Source: Tubiluchus corallicola
Taxonomy: Eukaryota > Priapulida > Priapulimorpha > Priapulimorphida > Tubiluchidae
Assembly: GCA_030141605.1 (NCBI GenBank)
Contig: JAQGDQ010000297.1
Coordinates: 45,001 to 109,000, forward strand
Length of the DNA: 64,000 nucleotides
Direction: 5' to 3'
The notes below the pieces were generated by a model. That model had not been told where the DNA came from, made no database searches, and worked only from the letters and a program-made list of their open reading frames with translations. Of the stretch, positions 1 to 13,000 are shown piece after piece. The position numbers and the translations under genes were made by a program. How positions within the stretch are numbered: position 1 is the stretch's first letter; each line of letters begins with the position of its first letter.

Positions 1-880
1 TAGGCATTGAAATGCATGTTTGTGGCGCGAAGCATTCAGTAAAAAAGACCAGCAAAAAATGTGAGACTGTTAAACCTGAAGCTTTAATGAAGTGATTATG
101 AAGAGAGAAACACCGTGCAAGTTAACAGTGTTTTTCTACAAACGTTCCTATTAGGCTTTTCATGATGTTGTTGAAGGACATATAAATTTAATTATAAAAT
201 ATGTAATTTTATGATTTCTTAGTTTTTTCAAGATGAGAAAGTTGCGGTATAGTCTTAAACAGAAACTTGCTGTATCTACCTATTCCGACATCACAGAAAT
301 TTATGAAATATTTCTGTATGGTTTTATAATTTTAAGTGGTTTGAAGAGTAATAATAAATTCCATGAGCGTGCAACTAAAACGCAATTAAACTGATTAATT
401 CTTCCTTCTCGAGGCATAAAATTGTTTGATTTTTATCTGAAATTTTAATAGTACGGCGACTTTATTGTCAAAAAATCAATACGAGTGTTATGCAATACTG
501 TGGAAGTCAGTAAAGGAGAAGCTTCTAGTAAATACCTTCGTTATAGAGATTCTGTTTTTCCCTGTTATAATCGTCGTCAGCATATGCTCTATCATCTTGT
601 GCAGCATCAACCTTTGGTATAACAGTTGTCCTAACATTAATTAGTTCTAAGAATAAACAAAACACTTTTTTAACTCCAGAAAAATAATGATTGATAATTA
701 AGTCCTTAAACCTTAAACAATAACTTGACAGTATTGATGACAATACAAGATGAATCGACAATAAGAATGCATGAGAAAAAAACACACCTTTATATATGGC
801 GGTCTTTAGGAACGCAAGAGGTTTCAAACTGTTTATAAGTTTCCAGAATATTTTAAAATGCACTGTGCTTTTCCTCTTTG
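1..880. other. Unassigned AT-rich sequence
   Basis: No splice-bounded coding segment, RNA gene or repeat recognised. Probably intron of the Ig gene if that gene continues past the left edge. Confidence 0.4.
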
Positions 881-884
881 ATAT

Positions 885-2030
885 CGTGTTTGTCGCTTTT
901 ATTGTCACCTCCTCATCACCACTCTTGTCTTTCTCATCTTCATTATGTCCCATGTCATTGTCATTATGTCAACAGTATTTTCTTCTTCATTGCCGTTCGC
1001 CTCGTCTTTATCATCATCCTTTTCTTTGTCAGCATCTTTCTCGTTTTGCCAACATGCTTGCCATATTCGTTGTCAATTTTGAATTTGAGGACTTTACCAT
1101 TGCCCCCCCCCCTTATCAACATCGCTATTGACATTTTCCAGTTCTGCACATCCTCATCCTCACCATCGTCCTCCATGCCCACATTTTGCCCTTGCCATTG
1201 TTATTATCAATACTCAATTCATCATCCTTATCATCCACGGCTTCGCAACATCATCATCATCTGCATTGGCTTGATTATTCTCATTATCGACGTCCTTATT
1301 GTCTTTGCCTTTGTCCTACTTGCTGCCGTAATATCTTATATTTGTTGCTGTTCTCATTGTTAATGCTTTCATTGTCATGTATCTAGTTGTCGTCAACATT
1401 CTTAACATATTTGCAGTTGACAACTTCAACATCGTTGTAAGTACCATATTTAGTGACGTCCTTCTTTTTATCGTCCTCCTAATTTCTTTCATTCTCTTTG
1501 ACATCATCTTTGTCTTTATTTTTCATTTCACGATGTCCTCATTTTATCAAATTTACAGTCATCTTTCCAGTCTTTGTCATCTTCAGTTCTAGGACTTCAT
1601 CGTTATCTTCTCGCCATTGCTGCCCTGATAATTTTTGTAATTGTCTTGCTCACTGACGCCATTTTTCTTGTGGCTTTTTATCATCCTCTTTCTTTTCTAC
1701 TACAAGACTTTCTTTAGCCTACTTATATTTCTAATTATTATGCTGCTTGCTATTATCCCGTTACTCCTTAACCGCCTCCTCACCCCCTTTATTACTGTTT
1801 ATATCTTTATTGTCGTTCTCATCTTTGTAATTGTTCCTACATGTATTATACATTGTCACCTGTCTTCCTCGTGTTTTGTTTTGCCTTCATTCATGTCATT
1901 GTGCTCGCTTTTCATACAGTTCTTTGTCTTTCTCTTCACCATTGTCAAGATCCTCTATATTCTTTACATCATTGTTACAGTATTCTTTCTTGTTATCATC
2001 CTTTTCATTGTTCGCTGTGTGTAAATAGCG
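885..2030. repeat. Cryptically simple pyrimidine-rich tract (degenerate TCATTGTC/TCATCC motifs)
   Basis: The plus strand is dominated by T and C with recurring short motifs such as CATTGTC, TCATC and TTATC, imperfectly repeated for over 1 kb, including a C10 run near 1110. All plus frames give long hydrophobic, low-complexity translations, as expected from composition; none looks like a protein. It resembles an old decayed microsatellite. Confidence 0.6.
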
Positions 2031-3119
2031 TGTAAATGGTATTCTCTCTTGTCACGCTAAAATACTGCGTGGTATAACACAACATCAGTTTTACCAGGAA
2101 AAATGATTCTTATCTGTCCGTAACCTGCGAAAGGAGGTACCAGTTTTCCTTTTTGATGAGATTATTGCAAAAGAAAATGGCTTATGATGCTTGGGTATTT
2201 GGTGCTTTCTCATTAAGATTAAATGCATTAAAAGATTCTTGATGTACAACAACAGAAGCAAACAGATCTGACATCTTATCTTTGCTCCAAAATGCCAATT
2301 ATAGTTTAGAAGGCCGTAGTTGAAAGGAAGGTCACAAAACAATAAAGGACAGGTATTATCAGTAGCTAGTCACCCACAAGTTCTTTTGTCCAGTGATTTA
2401 ATGGAATTTGCAAAAGCACACACGTTCAATACAGCTAGGGGACGCGGACACAAGGGAATTGTCCCAATAGTGAGGTTTCTTTGCTAAACATGTAAACAAC
2501 GACAACTTGCTAAACGAGACAACTTTTGACTTTCTGTAGTCGCATGTATAGTTTGTTAACATTGCATTGAACATGTTTTGCAGCATTCATTCTCTTGTTC
2601 ATGATCAGCTTTGATTTTCCCGAGTGAGTAATAAATACAAGTGCATAGTGGCTATGGGTGTACTCGGTTGATAGGATTTGCTTTTAGTTTCCTCCATGCC
2701 ATCAGTGCTTACTGACAAGTTTGTTACCGAACAGCCAATAGTTAGGTATGTGTTTTATTACTATGTATGTTTCTCGAGTAAATCAAGGTCTAAAAATAAT
2801 TACTTTAAAATAGCTACATTAAAAATTATTTACCAAATAGTTCAACCTTTTCTTCATCACTTCCTTGGCTGTTGGATACCAAACAAGAGTAAAATCCCAG
2901 ATCGTTGCGAGATACTCGTCGTATAATCAACTCTAGTGTTGTTGAGCGAGCCGCTAAATTAATATAATAAAATCATTATATTATAAATCACTTCCCATGA
3001 GGTGCATTGACGAGGCATAAATAACAAGAACATGTATGTTATTGCCTCTTTCTGATTTCCATTGCTCGGCGAGTAAAGTTAATGGCATTTAAAACCATTA
3101 AAGAGAACAAACGGGAATT
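2031..3119. other. Unassigned AT-rich sequence
   Basis: Nothing recognised: no motif-bearing frame, RNA gene or tandem repeat. Confidence 0.4.
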
Positions 3120-3615
3120 TTAAAGTATAGCTCAAAAGACGTTTCCATCCAAGGTTATGTTGCGTAGCATAAAGAATATCTGTTTGGAAGTCTATGTAAA
3201 GATAATTCTTAGTGATTTAAAATGGTCACACCAAATGGTAAAATATCACTTGTATCACCACTATACAAGCATGCACCACTGGTTCACCAAAACACATTAT
3301 TGATCTTATATAATTAATATAAAGTAATTTAAACTTTTGATTAGTTAATAAAGTGTAATTATTTGATTATTTTTCATATTTGATAAAGCTGTGAATGCTC
3401 TGATTATTTTTAATCTTAAGTAACGTTACCTAAACTTGTTTTAAACGACTTACCATCAAAACGCAGCACCTAATGGTTATCGCTGGAGTTTAAAGTTACT
3501 AGTTTTACACAGCGTTACTATTACCACAAGGTCTGCGTGCAAAAAGACAGTGGGTAAGTGATACAAAATTTCAAGACGAATTTCTTGAGCTTTATATATT
3601 AAGAGCATTTTCTTG
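3120..3615 (+). repeat. Dispersed repeat family R1, copy 1
   Basis: Aligns by eye with 38030-38420 and 38525-38985. Shared blocks in order: a CACTGGTTCACC-like box, ATATAAAGTAATTTAAACTT, GATTATTTTT, AAACTTGTTTTAAACGACTTA, a GGTTATCG/GGTCATCG box, then TTTCAAGACGAA and AGCTTTAT. No RT, TIR or Pol III box recognised. The LINE fragment follows almost at once. Confidence 0.65.
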
Positions 3616-5539
3616 TCCTTTATGCAAGACTGTGGTTATTGGAGCTGCTAAGAGACCGTGTCCTTTTCTTACACAATCTGCCATATTTCTAGATTTGTCT
3701 AAGGCCTTTGATACTGTACAACATGATATGTTGATAGCCAAACTTGAACACTATGGTATCAGAGGCCTGCCTCTTCAATTGATGCAGTCATATTTACACA
3801 ATAGAAAACAATATACATCTATCGCGAATAAAAACTCAGATCTGGTAAATGTGCAGTGTGGTGTTCCTCAAGGCTCAACTCTTGGTCCCCTTTTTTTCTT
3901 ACTCTACATAAATGATCTCCCTTTAAATACCCAATTACATACTACACTTTTTCTGATGGTACTAACTTTTTCAGTTCTGATACTAACATAAGTCACCTAG
4001 AAAAATTTCTTAATGTAGAACTAGCAAAGGTAGACCTATGGACGAGAGCCAACCGGCTTTCTATAAACTATTCCAAAACTAAATATATGATAATTGGTAA
4101 TCCCAGAAAAGTAAAAAATTTAACATTAAATTTGACAATGGGAAATACCAGGATACAATCTGTACATCAAATAAAATATCTAGGAGTATTAATAGATCAC
4201 AATCTTTCATGGAAAGCACATATACAATATATAGTTAACAAAACCAGTAAAATTGTAGATATTTTTTCAAAAATTAGGCATTTCCTGAATTATGATTCGA
4301 AAAAAACTTCTATATTCTTCCCTATTTTCGCCGTATTTAGAATACAGCATACTTACCTATGGCTCAGCACCCCATTCCACATTGTATCCCCTAATTACTA
4401 ATCAAAATAAATTTATAAAGCTTTGAACAAATACAAATAGAAGAGCCCATGTTACACCTTTATACCACCAGCATAAAATCTTAAAACTTCAGGATATATA
4501 TAAATTAGAAATAGCCAAATTTTTATATAGGTTAAAACATAATATGCTTCCTGAAATTTTTCAGAATTATTACAAATCTGTAGCCCAGATGCACGAGTAT
4601 CATACACGATTTGCCACTAACCAAACTTTCTATGTACATAGATTTAATACTAACAAAGGGCAAAGATCTCTATCTTATCAAGGTGCTTTGTTGTGGAACA
4701 GCCTGTCTAATAACTAAAAAATGGCACCTTTAGCTATTTGATAATTAACTATAAATCCTTCCTTATTTCTAATTACCATGTGTGACTTTTCTGCTAAGAT
4801 CAGATCTGATAAATCTTCTCTGTTAGTGTTAATGTATTCCCCTTGAGCTAATCTATTAACTATAATTATATTATCATAGTACTTTTTCTCATCAAAGTGT
4901 AAAATTGTTATTATTTCTTCGCAGCTATGAAAAGGGAAGGTAAACAATAATCTTCAAACAAATCCAGCAACTACAACACTTTTTCTCATACATAATTTCT
5001 TATAATTTTGCCTGCTCCACTTATGTTTTTACTTCTATATTATGCTTTTCTCACTTCATATATATCGACTTTATTATGATTATTTTGCTCATTGCTTCAC
5101 AGTTATCATTAAGTTTTGTTATATTTTTTGAGCCATATTGTCTATTTTGTCACATACTCAAATTTCACTACATATTTTGTTTGCCCCATTTTTCTGCACT
5201 AGCTCTTGCATTCCATAGTATTTTATCATTACGCTTAACATAATTTGATACGGTTGCATATCTTTGTTTCATTATATTTTGTTTGAGTTTATCATGCATA
5301 TTTTGTTTCATTCACTGATTTATTATTTATGTTTTTTTGGTTTGACTTGTTTCTAGCTTTTATGTTTTAATCGGTTAGTTAAATGCTCTACATTTTGTTA
5401 ATCATCATTTCATATTTTTCATTTTATTTCTTTGTTGCATAGTTTATTTAGTTATTTTGCTTTCATGTTTAATGTATTCCCCCATAAATTCATGTTAATA
5501 GCAGCACTACAAATTTTTTAACATCTACACTAACCTGAG

Positions 5540-5582
5540 AAGGGTAGCTGACTCGATGACCAATTGGTCTTTCGCTACCCTT
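5540..5582 (+). other. Hairpin in LINE 3' UTR
   Basis: Outer arms AAGGGTAGC and GCTACCCTT enclose the 12-bp palindrome GACCAATTGGTC. The same structure is present in copy 2 (about 55086-55127), so it belongs to the element. A role in 3'-end recognition by the reverse transcriptase is only an inference. Confidence 0.6.
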
Positions 5583-5696
5583 TCTCTTGCACCCCCCTAA
5601 CTCTTTCCTTTATGTTTAATTTATGCTTTTTAATCAATAACTATAAAAATAATAGTGAATTTGTATATAATGGTGTAAATGAGGAGATAAATAAAA

Positions 5697-5752
5697 ATGT
5701 CTATGTCTATGTCTATGTCTATGTCTATGTCTATGTCTATGTCTATGTCTTG
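5697..5752 (+). repeat. (TATGTC)n LINE 3' tail
   Basis: About nine hexamer copies end LINE copy 1. Copy 2 ends in the complementary GACATA/GACGTA series (54827-54846), showing that the hexamer is an element feature and not a chance microsatellite. Confidence 0.85.
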
Positions 5753-5929
5753 TAATTTTAGGTTTATAGTTAACTTGCAAGTCAAGGCACCTTTCTGTTG
5801 GGCATTTATATCACATAATTAAGAAAGACTTTTAACAATTAGCACAAAATTGTGAGTCAACCAGCAAACAGAAACACACAAAAAGAATGAGTGACTGACT
5901 GATTGACTATGTCTCACTGACTGACTGGC

Positions 5930-6060
5930 AGAATGAATGAATGAATGAATGAATGAATGAACGAACGAACGAATAAATGAAGGAATTATGAATGAACAAA
6001 GGAGTGAAGCAATAAATGAATTAACGCATGAACGAACAAACAAATAAATAACTGCAAACA
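5930..6060. repeat. (ATGA)n and related tetranucleotide tract
   Basis: Pure AATG units at about 5933-5965, grading into AACG, AATA and AAAC variants. Confidence 0.75.
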
Positions 6061-6574
6061 AACAAATGAACTGGCTGACGAACATCTTGCTGAACACAGC
6101 ATCTCCTGTTCACAAATATCATCCTATACTACGTTTTACACAGGATCCGGAAGCTCTGTGCATACGGCAGCAATCACTAAGCTCAACATAAACCTTATAT
6201 TACCATTACATCTACAATACCATTTTCACCCATTTGCCAACATTACTTAAAGCACATTTAAAGGCTGAGCGAGTTAAGTACGTCTTCATGCATATTAAAT
6301 AAAATTCTGATCGATTAGTCATCATGGGCGTCGCGGGAAATCAAAAATTCAGTTATATTTTCGCTGAAGACATTAGAGCACAATTATTGCAAGAAAAGCG
6401 CACATCAACACAAACGTTTTGTCGTAGTCATGCGGCGTTCATTTTTATTATTTAACCTCAGTTTTTCAAAATATAAATAACATTGTGCAATTTTGTAGTT
6501 TTGCTAATATCCCAGGAGTGAGAGACATGCAGAGGAAGGCAGGCAGCCAGCGAGAGGAGAGAACGTGAGAGGGA

Positions 6575-6581
6575 GAAAAGA

Positions 6582-6622
<41 letters not shown>

Positions 6623-6632
6623 AGAGAGAGAG

Positions 6633-6680
<48 letters not shown>

Positions 6681-6694
6681 AGAGAGAGAGAGAG

Positions 6695-6749
<55 letters not shown>

Positions 6750-6790
6750 AAGAAAGAGAGAGAGAAAGGGAGAGAAAGAAAGGAAGCAGA
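6575..6790. repeat. (GA)n microsatellite with ACAC interruptions
   Basis: About 215 bp of GA dinucleotides with repeated GAGACACAGAGA blocks, indicating local re-duplication. Starts about 30 bp downstream (in transcript sense) of the exon 6 donor. Confidence 0.9.
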
Positions 6791-6822
6791 GTGAGACTAA
6801 GAGGCAAAGAAACTAGACTTAC

Positions 6823-7008
6823 CTGTTACCCTGGATATTGTAGAATATTTTTGATTGCTTCGTATAATTTTTGTGTCCCTATACCATTGTCCATCTGGAG
6901 TAGGATACCCGTCTATGTAACATTTTAAAGAAACTTGTTTGGTTACAGTGCCTCTGTCGTCAAAACTGACCCCAACACGTTGCGACGTTGCACTAATAAT
7001 TGGCTTGT
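6823..7008 (-). CDS. Ig gene exon 6: first half of Ig domain 3
   Basis: Acceptor TTTTAG, donor GTAAGT, phase 1 at both ends, 61 whole codons. With exon 5 it starts YKPIISATSQRVGVSFDD, then VSLKCYIDGYPTPDGQWYRD, the B-strand cysteine and C-strand tryptophan. The C-E region (QKYSTISRV) is present, but the exon stops before D-x-G-x-Y-x-C, so another exon must follow. I scanned 1-6822 for that motif by eye and did not find it. A (GA)n tract (6575-6790) starts about 30 bp beyond the donor. Confidence 0.9.
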
Positions 7009-10000
7009 CTAAAACACAAACGGATTCCAACGTAAAGTAATGTTAGTTTTTTAAAGCAGTAGAGTAGTACCTTTTTTGTTGTGGTTTTTATCGCCACTAT
7101 TACTGTTACTGTTGTTGTAGTTGTAGTTGTGGTTGTGCTTGTTGTTGTCGTCGCTGTCGTTGTTTTTCCATTATCGTTGTTATTGACATTATTGATGTCG
7201 ATGTTGTTGGCGTTGATGAAAATGGATGATGATTATGACTGTTTTTGTCGTTGCCTCGCCGGAATTACGTGATTCGATTATCTAGAACTGCTACTGCTCG
7301 AATAATTCTATGGTTTTTCATTTTCTAAAAACAATTGTGTTTTGATTTGCAGCTGTTTAGTCAGTTTCTGATCCGTTGTCAACCTGACACGAATTAAAAT
7401 TACACTTTTTTACATTAGATTTTTGGACGTTTCTAATTTTATAAGCATTCCTTTGGTTTGTTTGACCCTAGGTTGCTAAATTGTAATGAAGAACACGGCA
7501 GGCAAGAGCAAATTTTCAAAAGCCTAATCAATAAGTTTTTAATAAATTTTCTAATTGCAATGACCGTGAAATCTTTAAACCATTCAGTATTTTACCCTTT
7601 TTTTATAGAAAGTTAACTTTAAAACAAATCCGTATTTCTCTGGCGTAGAATATTTTCCGAGCTAAATTGTATCGATAGAACTGATACAATAAAGGAATTT
7701 GCTTTTCGGCAGCCATGATGTTTGTTTAGCAAATTTATTTTACTTTTTGCTGCTAGTTTAGTTGATTGAGTGCAAACGTGGGTTACGTAACTGGTAATAG
7801 TTGCGTGTGTTCCTCGCAGCAATACGCGTATGGGGTTACTAAGATTTGATTGCGACTGTGAGTTACTGTTTCACGATGTTTTGTTTTCCGTTTAATACAG
7901 GCCTTCACCATGTATAGTGAGTGATTCGCCGATATTAAGGCCTCAAGTCTCTCGAGCATTAAATTAATTTGGTTCTTTAGTTTTTAAAATGCTTACTCTT
8001 AACATGCAGTGTCAATCCTTTTAGGCGTATCGGCTTTGAAATAATTTGGGGAAATTATTTGTTTGTGTCCCGGGTATGTGTTGCGGCCAAAAATATTGGG
8101 GCTTAATGCAATGAGTGTGAGAAGTAATTGTAGCTAATTACTTAGTTTTTTGAAATGCACAATTTTAAAATTGGTTGTTACGAAATACGATTCTAAACGA
8201 ATACTTAAAACTTTTCCTGTAACACCTTCAAACACGTTTAGTACTTAGTTGGCTGCACTACTAATTATTTCTTTATGACGTTTTGAGTTAGAACAAAAAT
8301 AGAGAAGTAATAGCATACTTTCATTATAATAATAGATGGTTACCCTCAGCGCTAAACTATACCTAAGATGCTAATCCAATCGGGGAATCAAATGTCCAGA
8401 GCTTAATTGTCAGGGTTAAAAACCCCGAGGCCCAAGTTTTAGGCGCCTGGTCTTCATTAGGTGCCCCTGGGCGTTTTCAGGCATCAATAGCGTCCAGAAA
8501 ATCTCATACGAAACCACTGAGAGCATTAGGAGCGTGGTTCTGGTTTTAAACGATAATTTGCTTATTCACCCATAAAGTTCTTTTTTGCCTACAAGGATTC
8601 TTACTATTATTACAAGCAATATCCATAGTTGTAGAGCAGCTGATTGTAAATCCAGTCTTTCTCTCGGACCTCTTATAGTTGGAATTTTCTATTAGCAAAT
8701 TGTTTTCTTGGTGACAAAATCACAATTGCATCAAGAGGAACATCAACAGATGCCCGTAAATTAGTTACAAGAATTTCATTCCTCTGTACCTGCGTTCACT
8801 CTTTTACTGTTCTGCTCGTCCTGAGTGGCTATATTGGTCTTGCTTGGGGCAAACTGACTTAAAAAAGAAAGTACGATTGTAATCCTACATTGGAGTTTCA
8901 CAAAATTTATGAAAAACCAGCAGGATAAGGTGTTTGTTAGTAGAGGTATAAAAAGCAAGAACAGATAAAACAAAGCAAAACAAGAAAAGCAAAGGTAGTT
9001 ACTATTAATTACATTATGACTGTGCAAGTTTCTGGCATTCACAGTCATAACCTAATTAATGATGTCGTTACTTGCCAGCTAATTTGAGAAAACGCTAAAA
9101 GGTATTTAAAAGAGACTAAGAACAGTAATCAGTACGCGAACACTAAACTTAATCATATAAAAAAAACTGAATAGATTTCCATAACTTGTGATATGATTAA
9201 CTTCTGTTATTGATACTTACATTCAATCCTGACTTCAATATTACGGTTGACCGCTGGTGGTACCCCACTCATCGCTATGCATTGGTACATTCCCCAGTCT
9301 GATTGTTGTACGTGTTGGATAGTCAGATTAGGACTTTGAACTTCCATCACTAAAACAGGATATAATTTAATGATATTTTGATGGAAGACGTGAGACAGCC
9401 ATTAATAATTCAGAGCTTTGTCTTCGGGCGCAAACAGCCACCGGGCAAGAGGTACTGGGCTGAATAAAAATGCAGCTTATATCCGTGTGTCTAAAGTCAT
9501 TTAATTCTGTTTTGACAAATCAAACACGTCTTCACAACAGCTCCACACGTATTCAGATTACGTCACACATCAACACGCAACTTTAAGCAATCTCACACTT
9601 GGTGGGTTGCACAAACTGCGAAAGCTAGAAATAGCAGAAATATATATTTTTAGGAACGTTTTCAGGTAGGAAATGAAGCAACATGGAAAGTCTGATCTAT
9701 AGGAATTTTTCTGTACATCACAAAAGTTTACGTCTGCACGCATCTCAGGCTTCTTTTCAAAAAAGATCACAGAAGCAACGTAAATAAAGTGAAAGCGTAA
9801 TGGCTTGCGTTGACTACGGGCGCGTGTTACGATTTGCTTAAAAATGTTGACGCGAACGAAATTGCCGCAATTACTTTTAGCGTCGCAATAAACATGGAAG
9901 CCCCATGGGTGAGTTAGCTCTCTCGGGTATTTATATTTATCAGTCCAGCAGCAGGCCACGTAGAGACGTCTCTAATGTTCATATAACATTAATAAAGGAC

Positions 10001-13000
10001 GACAATATGTCAAAGAAAACAACGTTAGACAGAATCCCCTAGGATCTCTGTAACATTGCAGTAGAAAGCAGTTAAAACAGCTGAGCAGTGGTTCAATAAT
10101 TACGGTATTTACGAGTTGGGACATTTTTACGAGTATTATGTTAATCTCAACAGCATTTGTTAGAAAATCAGTCCCTAAGGGTAATGACATAAAAGTAATT
10201 ACTGTAGTTATCGTCAAGTTTTTGGAACGTCTTCTAAATTAAAATGTCTACAAACGCCGAAAAGAGGAATTAAGTTTCTTCCTTTTCCGGTTTTAAGTGT
10301 AAAGAAAGAATTGTGCCCTATTAAATTAAGTGTTTTACTTGTTGACTTCACTACATTACTATGTCCACTACAAACCTCTACGCTGCAAACATTATTTGTT
10401 CTGAACGATACCATGAAGCACGTACCAGGTCGAGGGAGACGCAGTTGCTGCCCATCAACTCTCTTCCAGATTATGACAGGCATAGGTTTCCCAGTTGCCT
10501 CACACAATAGATTGAGGATGCTGCCCGCTGGGAGTTGCATTTCTGTTGCAGGCGTATCAACAAACTTGGGAGGCACTGCATCAAAGAAAACACGAAACGT
10601 TAATCTTGGCTTAAATATTGATTTCGAATTATTTAATTAAAATACTTGGACTGCAAGAATATACATAACTCACAATCATAAAACTAGACTTCAGCTAGTA
10701 AACTGGCATCATTTTGCCACGCTTTTTTGCGTCGTTAATAATAATTTGCCATTTAGTTCTTATCATAGTGCAACAAACTATCGTATAGTAACACGTGATG
10801 TGCAAATAAGGTTTGTAACCTGTCACGTTTGTCACAGCAAAAAGTTTATGACTGTATCTTGTACTCGTGTCGTGGAAAAATTGAAACTGGCGGTAATGGC
10901 ATTTTCTACGAGCCTATTTTAAATGCTAAGCTGTTTTCAATCCACCGCTCTTTTCTTCAACACAGAGCCGTTGATTAAGCCTCTCTCATGAAACGTTGAT
11001 TGCACTTTCCTATAAACTAAGTGTAAGCCGGGTGGCGGTGAGGGTGATATGTTAAACGTTCTCTGCTGCATTGTTTGCCAAGAAAACCGTTGCGAAATTG
11101 AATTGATTTTTAAACTGTGTGACGTTAACACTAAAGAGGAGAAACCATAAATCTCGGTGAAGCCTTCAAATATTGCTACAAGTAGAAAAGCTTTTGGGAA
11201 AGCCATTTCAAGTTGCTGGGCGGTTCACTTGGCCTCAGCAATAACAACCGTTTATACTTGCCATTAATAGAAAAAGAAAAATCAACGAGACAGTGTTAAA
11301 ATAGGTGCTAGTGTCTGAAAGGTGTTACTGATATTGACAGGGGAATGAGCCTTATAGGTGCGCCCCCCTACGAGGTTATAAAACGTAATGATTGTGAGAA
11401 GCGCGTGTAAAAATTTGGCAAATATGTCGATACTCTTCCCAAAGGTGTTGGTCGTACATGGGTATAGAGTAACACAAGTGCTAAATATTTGATGCGCTAT
11501 GGATTGGTTTCATGCGATGCTTCTGCAGCCAAAAACAATTTTCTGCTTGCGAAAAACCTGCAGGTGAGACAGACAAGGCAGCACTATGTTCATGCTATTC
11601 AAAAATGAACTATCTGAACAAAAAAATTAAGTCATTAATACGTTGCAACACACTTTTTATTTGGAGAGGGAAATTATAAATAAATAGTGATAGTAACAAG
11701 AGTGATGCGCTTCAGATCGAAATCCGCGAGCAACTTGTGTTTACCGTGTTCACAACTTGACTATGGCTGGTCTAGTGTTGGGATATTTCGCGTTTTGGTG
11801 CTATCCCAGCTTTTTAACCGTACGATTATCTGAGCCCTACTTCAGTGTCTACAATGCACGTTTCGTGACTCTAGCCTTTTCTGCTTTCGTGTTAACGTGA
11901 ATTAAAAGCAGATACCTAAAAAACTTGACGCCTAACAAAACAAGAAAACTCAATATCTAACAAAAAATCAGACTATGGGTTCTGTTAGATACGCGCTGCT
12001 CGCGGATAAAATGAAAATAATGTTGATGACAAAAACGACAATGTTAATAACGAAGAAGATGATGATGTTGATGACTGTGATGTGAAAGATGATGATAATG
12101 ACGACGACGACAACAACGATAATGATGATGATGATGACAACGATAGTGAAATGGTAATGCGATAATTGACTCTGATGATGACAACTTTATGAAAATGAAG
12201 GTCGTAAGGATGACAATGAATATATTATTTATGGTGATGGCGAAGATACTGTCAAAAGTGACAAAAACGTTTTATTGAAATGCCTATCAACACCTCGCTG
12301 AGGCAGCAAGCTGTCACAATTTCGCTAAAAAATTCAACAATGCCGTATGGATTTAACAAGGTCCAATTCAAGGGGAAAATTATAATTTTCGGCCCCTTTG
12401 ACCAGCTTTGATGTTGTTATCCCTGGAGAATATGCTTGACAGAGACACTTCGATCAATTCCTGCTTGCTGAAGTTGCATGTATAGATTCGACTACACAAA
12501 GGATGTCAAAGTCAAGCGACACGTTGTACATGGCATAATGCGACTTCTGCTATGTATCAATACGCTCTTACCCTGTTTATTGATTAGATGATTCGTTAAA
12601 TTAAAGTTTACTTTGTCCTAGTCAGCCGACACTATTCAAATGCTATTAATCAAAATGATTTTATGCAGAAAATTATTATGTGTCATCGTGCAGGGTGAAT
12701 TGATCAGAAACTTGAGCAACGGATGAATAAAATTAGATAAATATAAAAATGTACAGTGCCAGACTCAGTCCAAGAATCTTGCTTGATTACCGCTGAACAG
12801 CAGCTATAACATCACTGGTCACTAGCGTAAAAAGTGAAACAGGAGAAATGTTTTCCTTAATTCTTTCATATTAACCCTTTTGCATTCCATAATTTATTCA
12901 GAATCTTAATAAAAATATACAAATCGCAAGTAAAGACGAAAAAATATTGATAATTAAAACCAATGAACTGCACAGCATTGAACATTAAACAATAGCACGA

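Larger units (their letters stand above)
3675..5755 (+). mobile_element. LINE non-LTR retrotransposon, copy 1: 5'-truncated and frameshifted
   Basis: Seen: reverse-transcriptase signatures IFLDLSKAFDTVQHD (about 3685-3730) and GVPQGSTLGPLFF (about 3859-3900), then the thumb/C-terminal region (IKYLGVLIDHNLSWKAHI; YHTRFATNQTFYVHRFNT), a long AT-rich 3' UTR, an inverted-repeat hairpin (5540-5582) and a (TATGTC)n tail. The YADD box reads FSDG, the frame breaks near 3950 and at an A7 run (4300-4306), and a stop occurs near 4423, so it is dead. Family knowledge: SKAFDTV, VPQG and a microsatellite tail suit CR1/L2/Jockey-like elements; the clade is uncertain. It shares its body with the minus-strand copy at 54.8-56.3 kb. 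It lies antisense to the Ig gene, downstream of exon 6. Confidence 0.9.

Noticed and set aside
878-2024. Several hydrophobic plus-strand frames resembling membrane proteins
   Set aside because: Composition artefact of T/C-rich sequence: every frame is rich in Leu, Ile, Phe, Ser and Val.
5819-6097. 92-codon minus-strand frame rich in SFI/HSF
   Set aside because: Translation of the ATGA-type tetranucleotide tract.
10937-11206. Minus-strand frame starting MAFPKAFLLVAIFEGF, resembling a signal peptide
   Set aside because: Sits inside intron 3 of the Ig gene, ends in a stop without an Ig motif, and has no convincing splice partner. An alternative first exon was considered but has no support.
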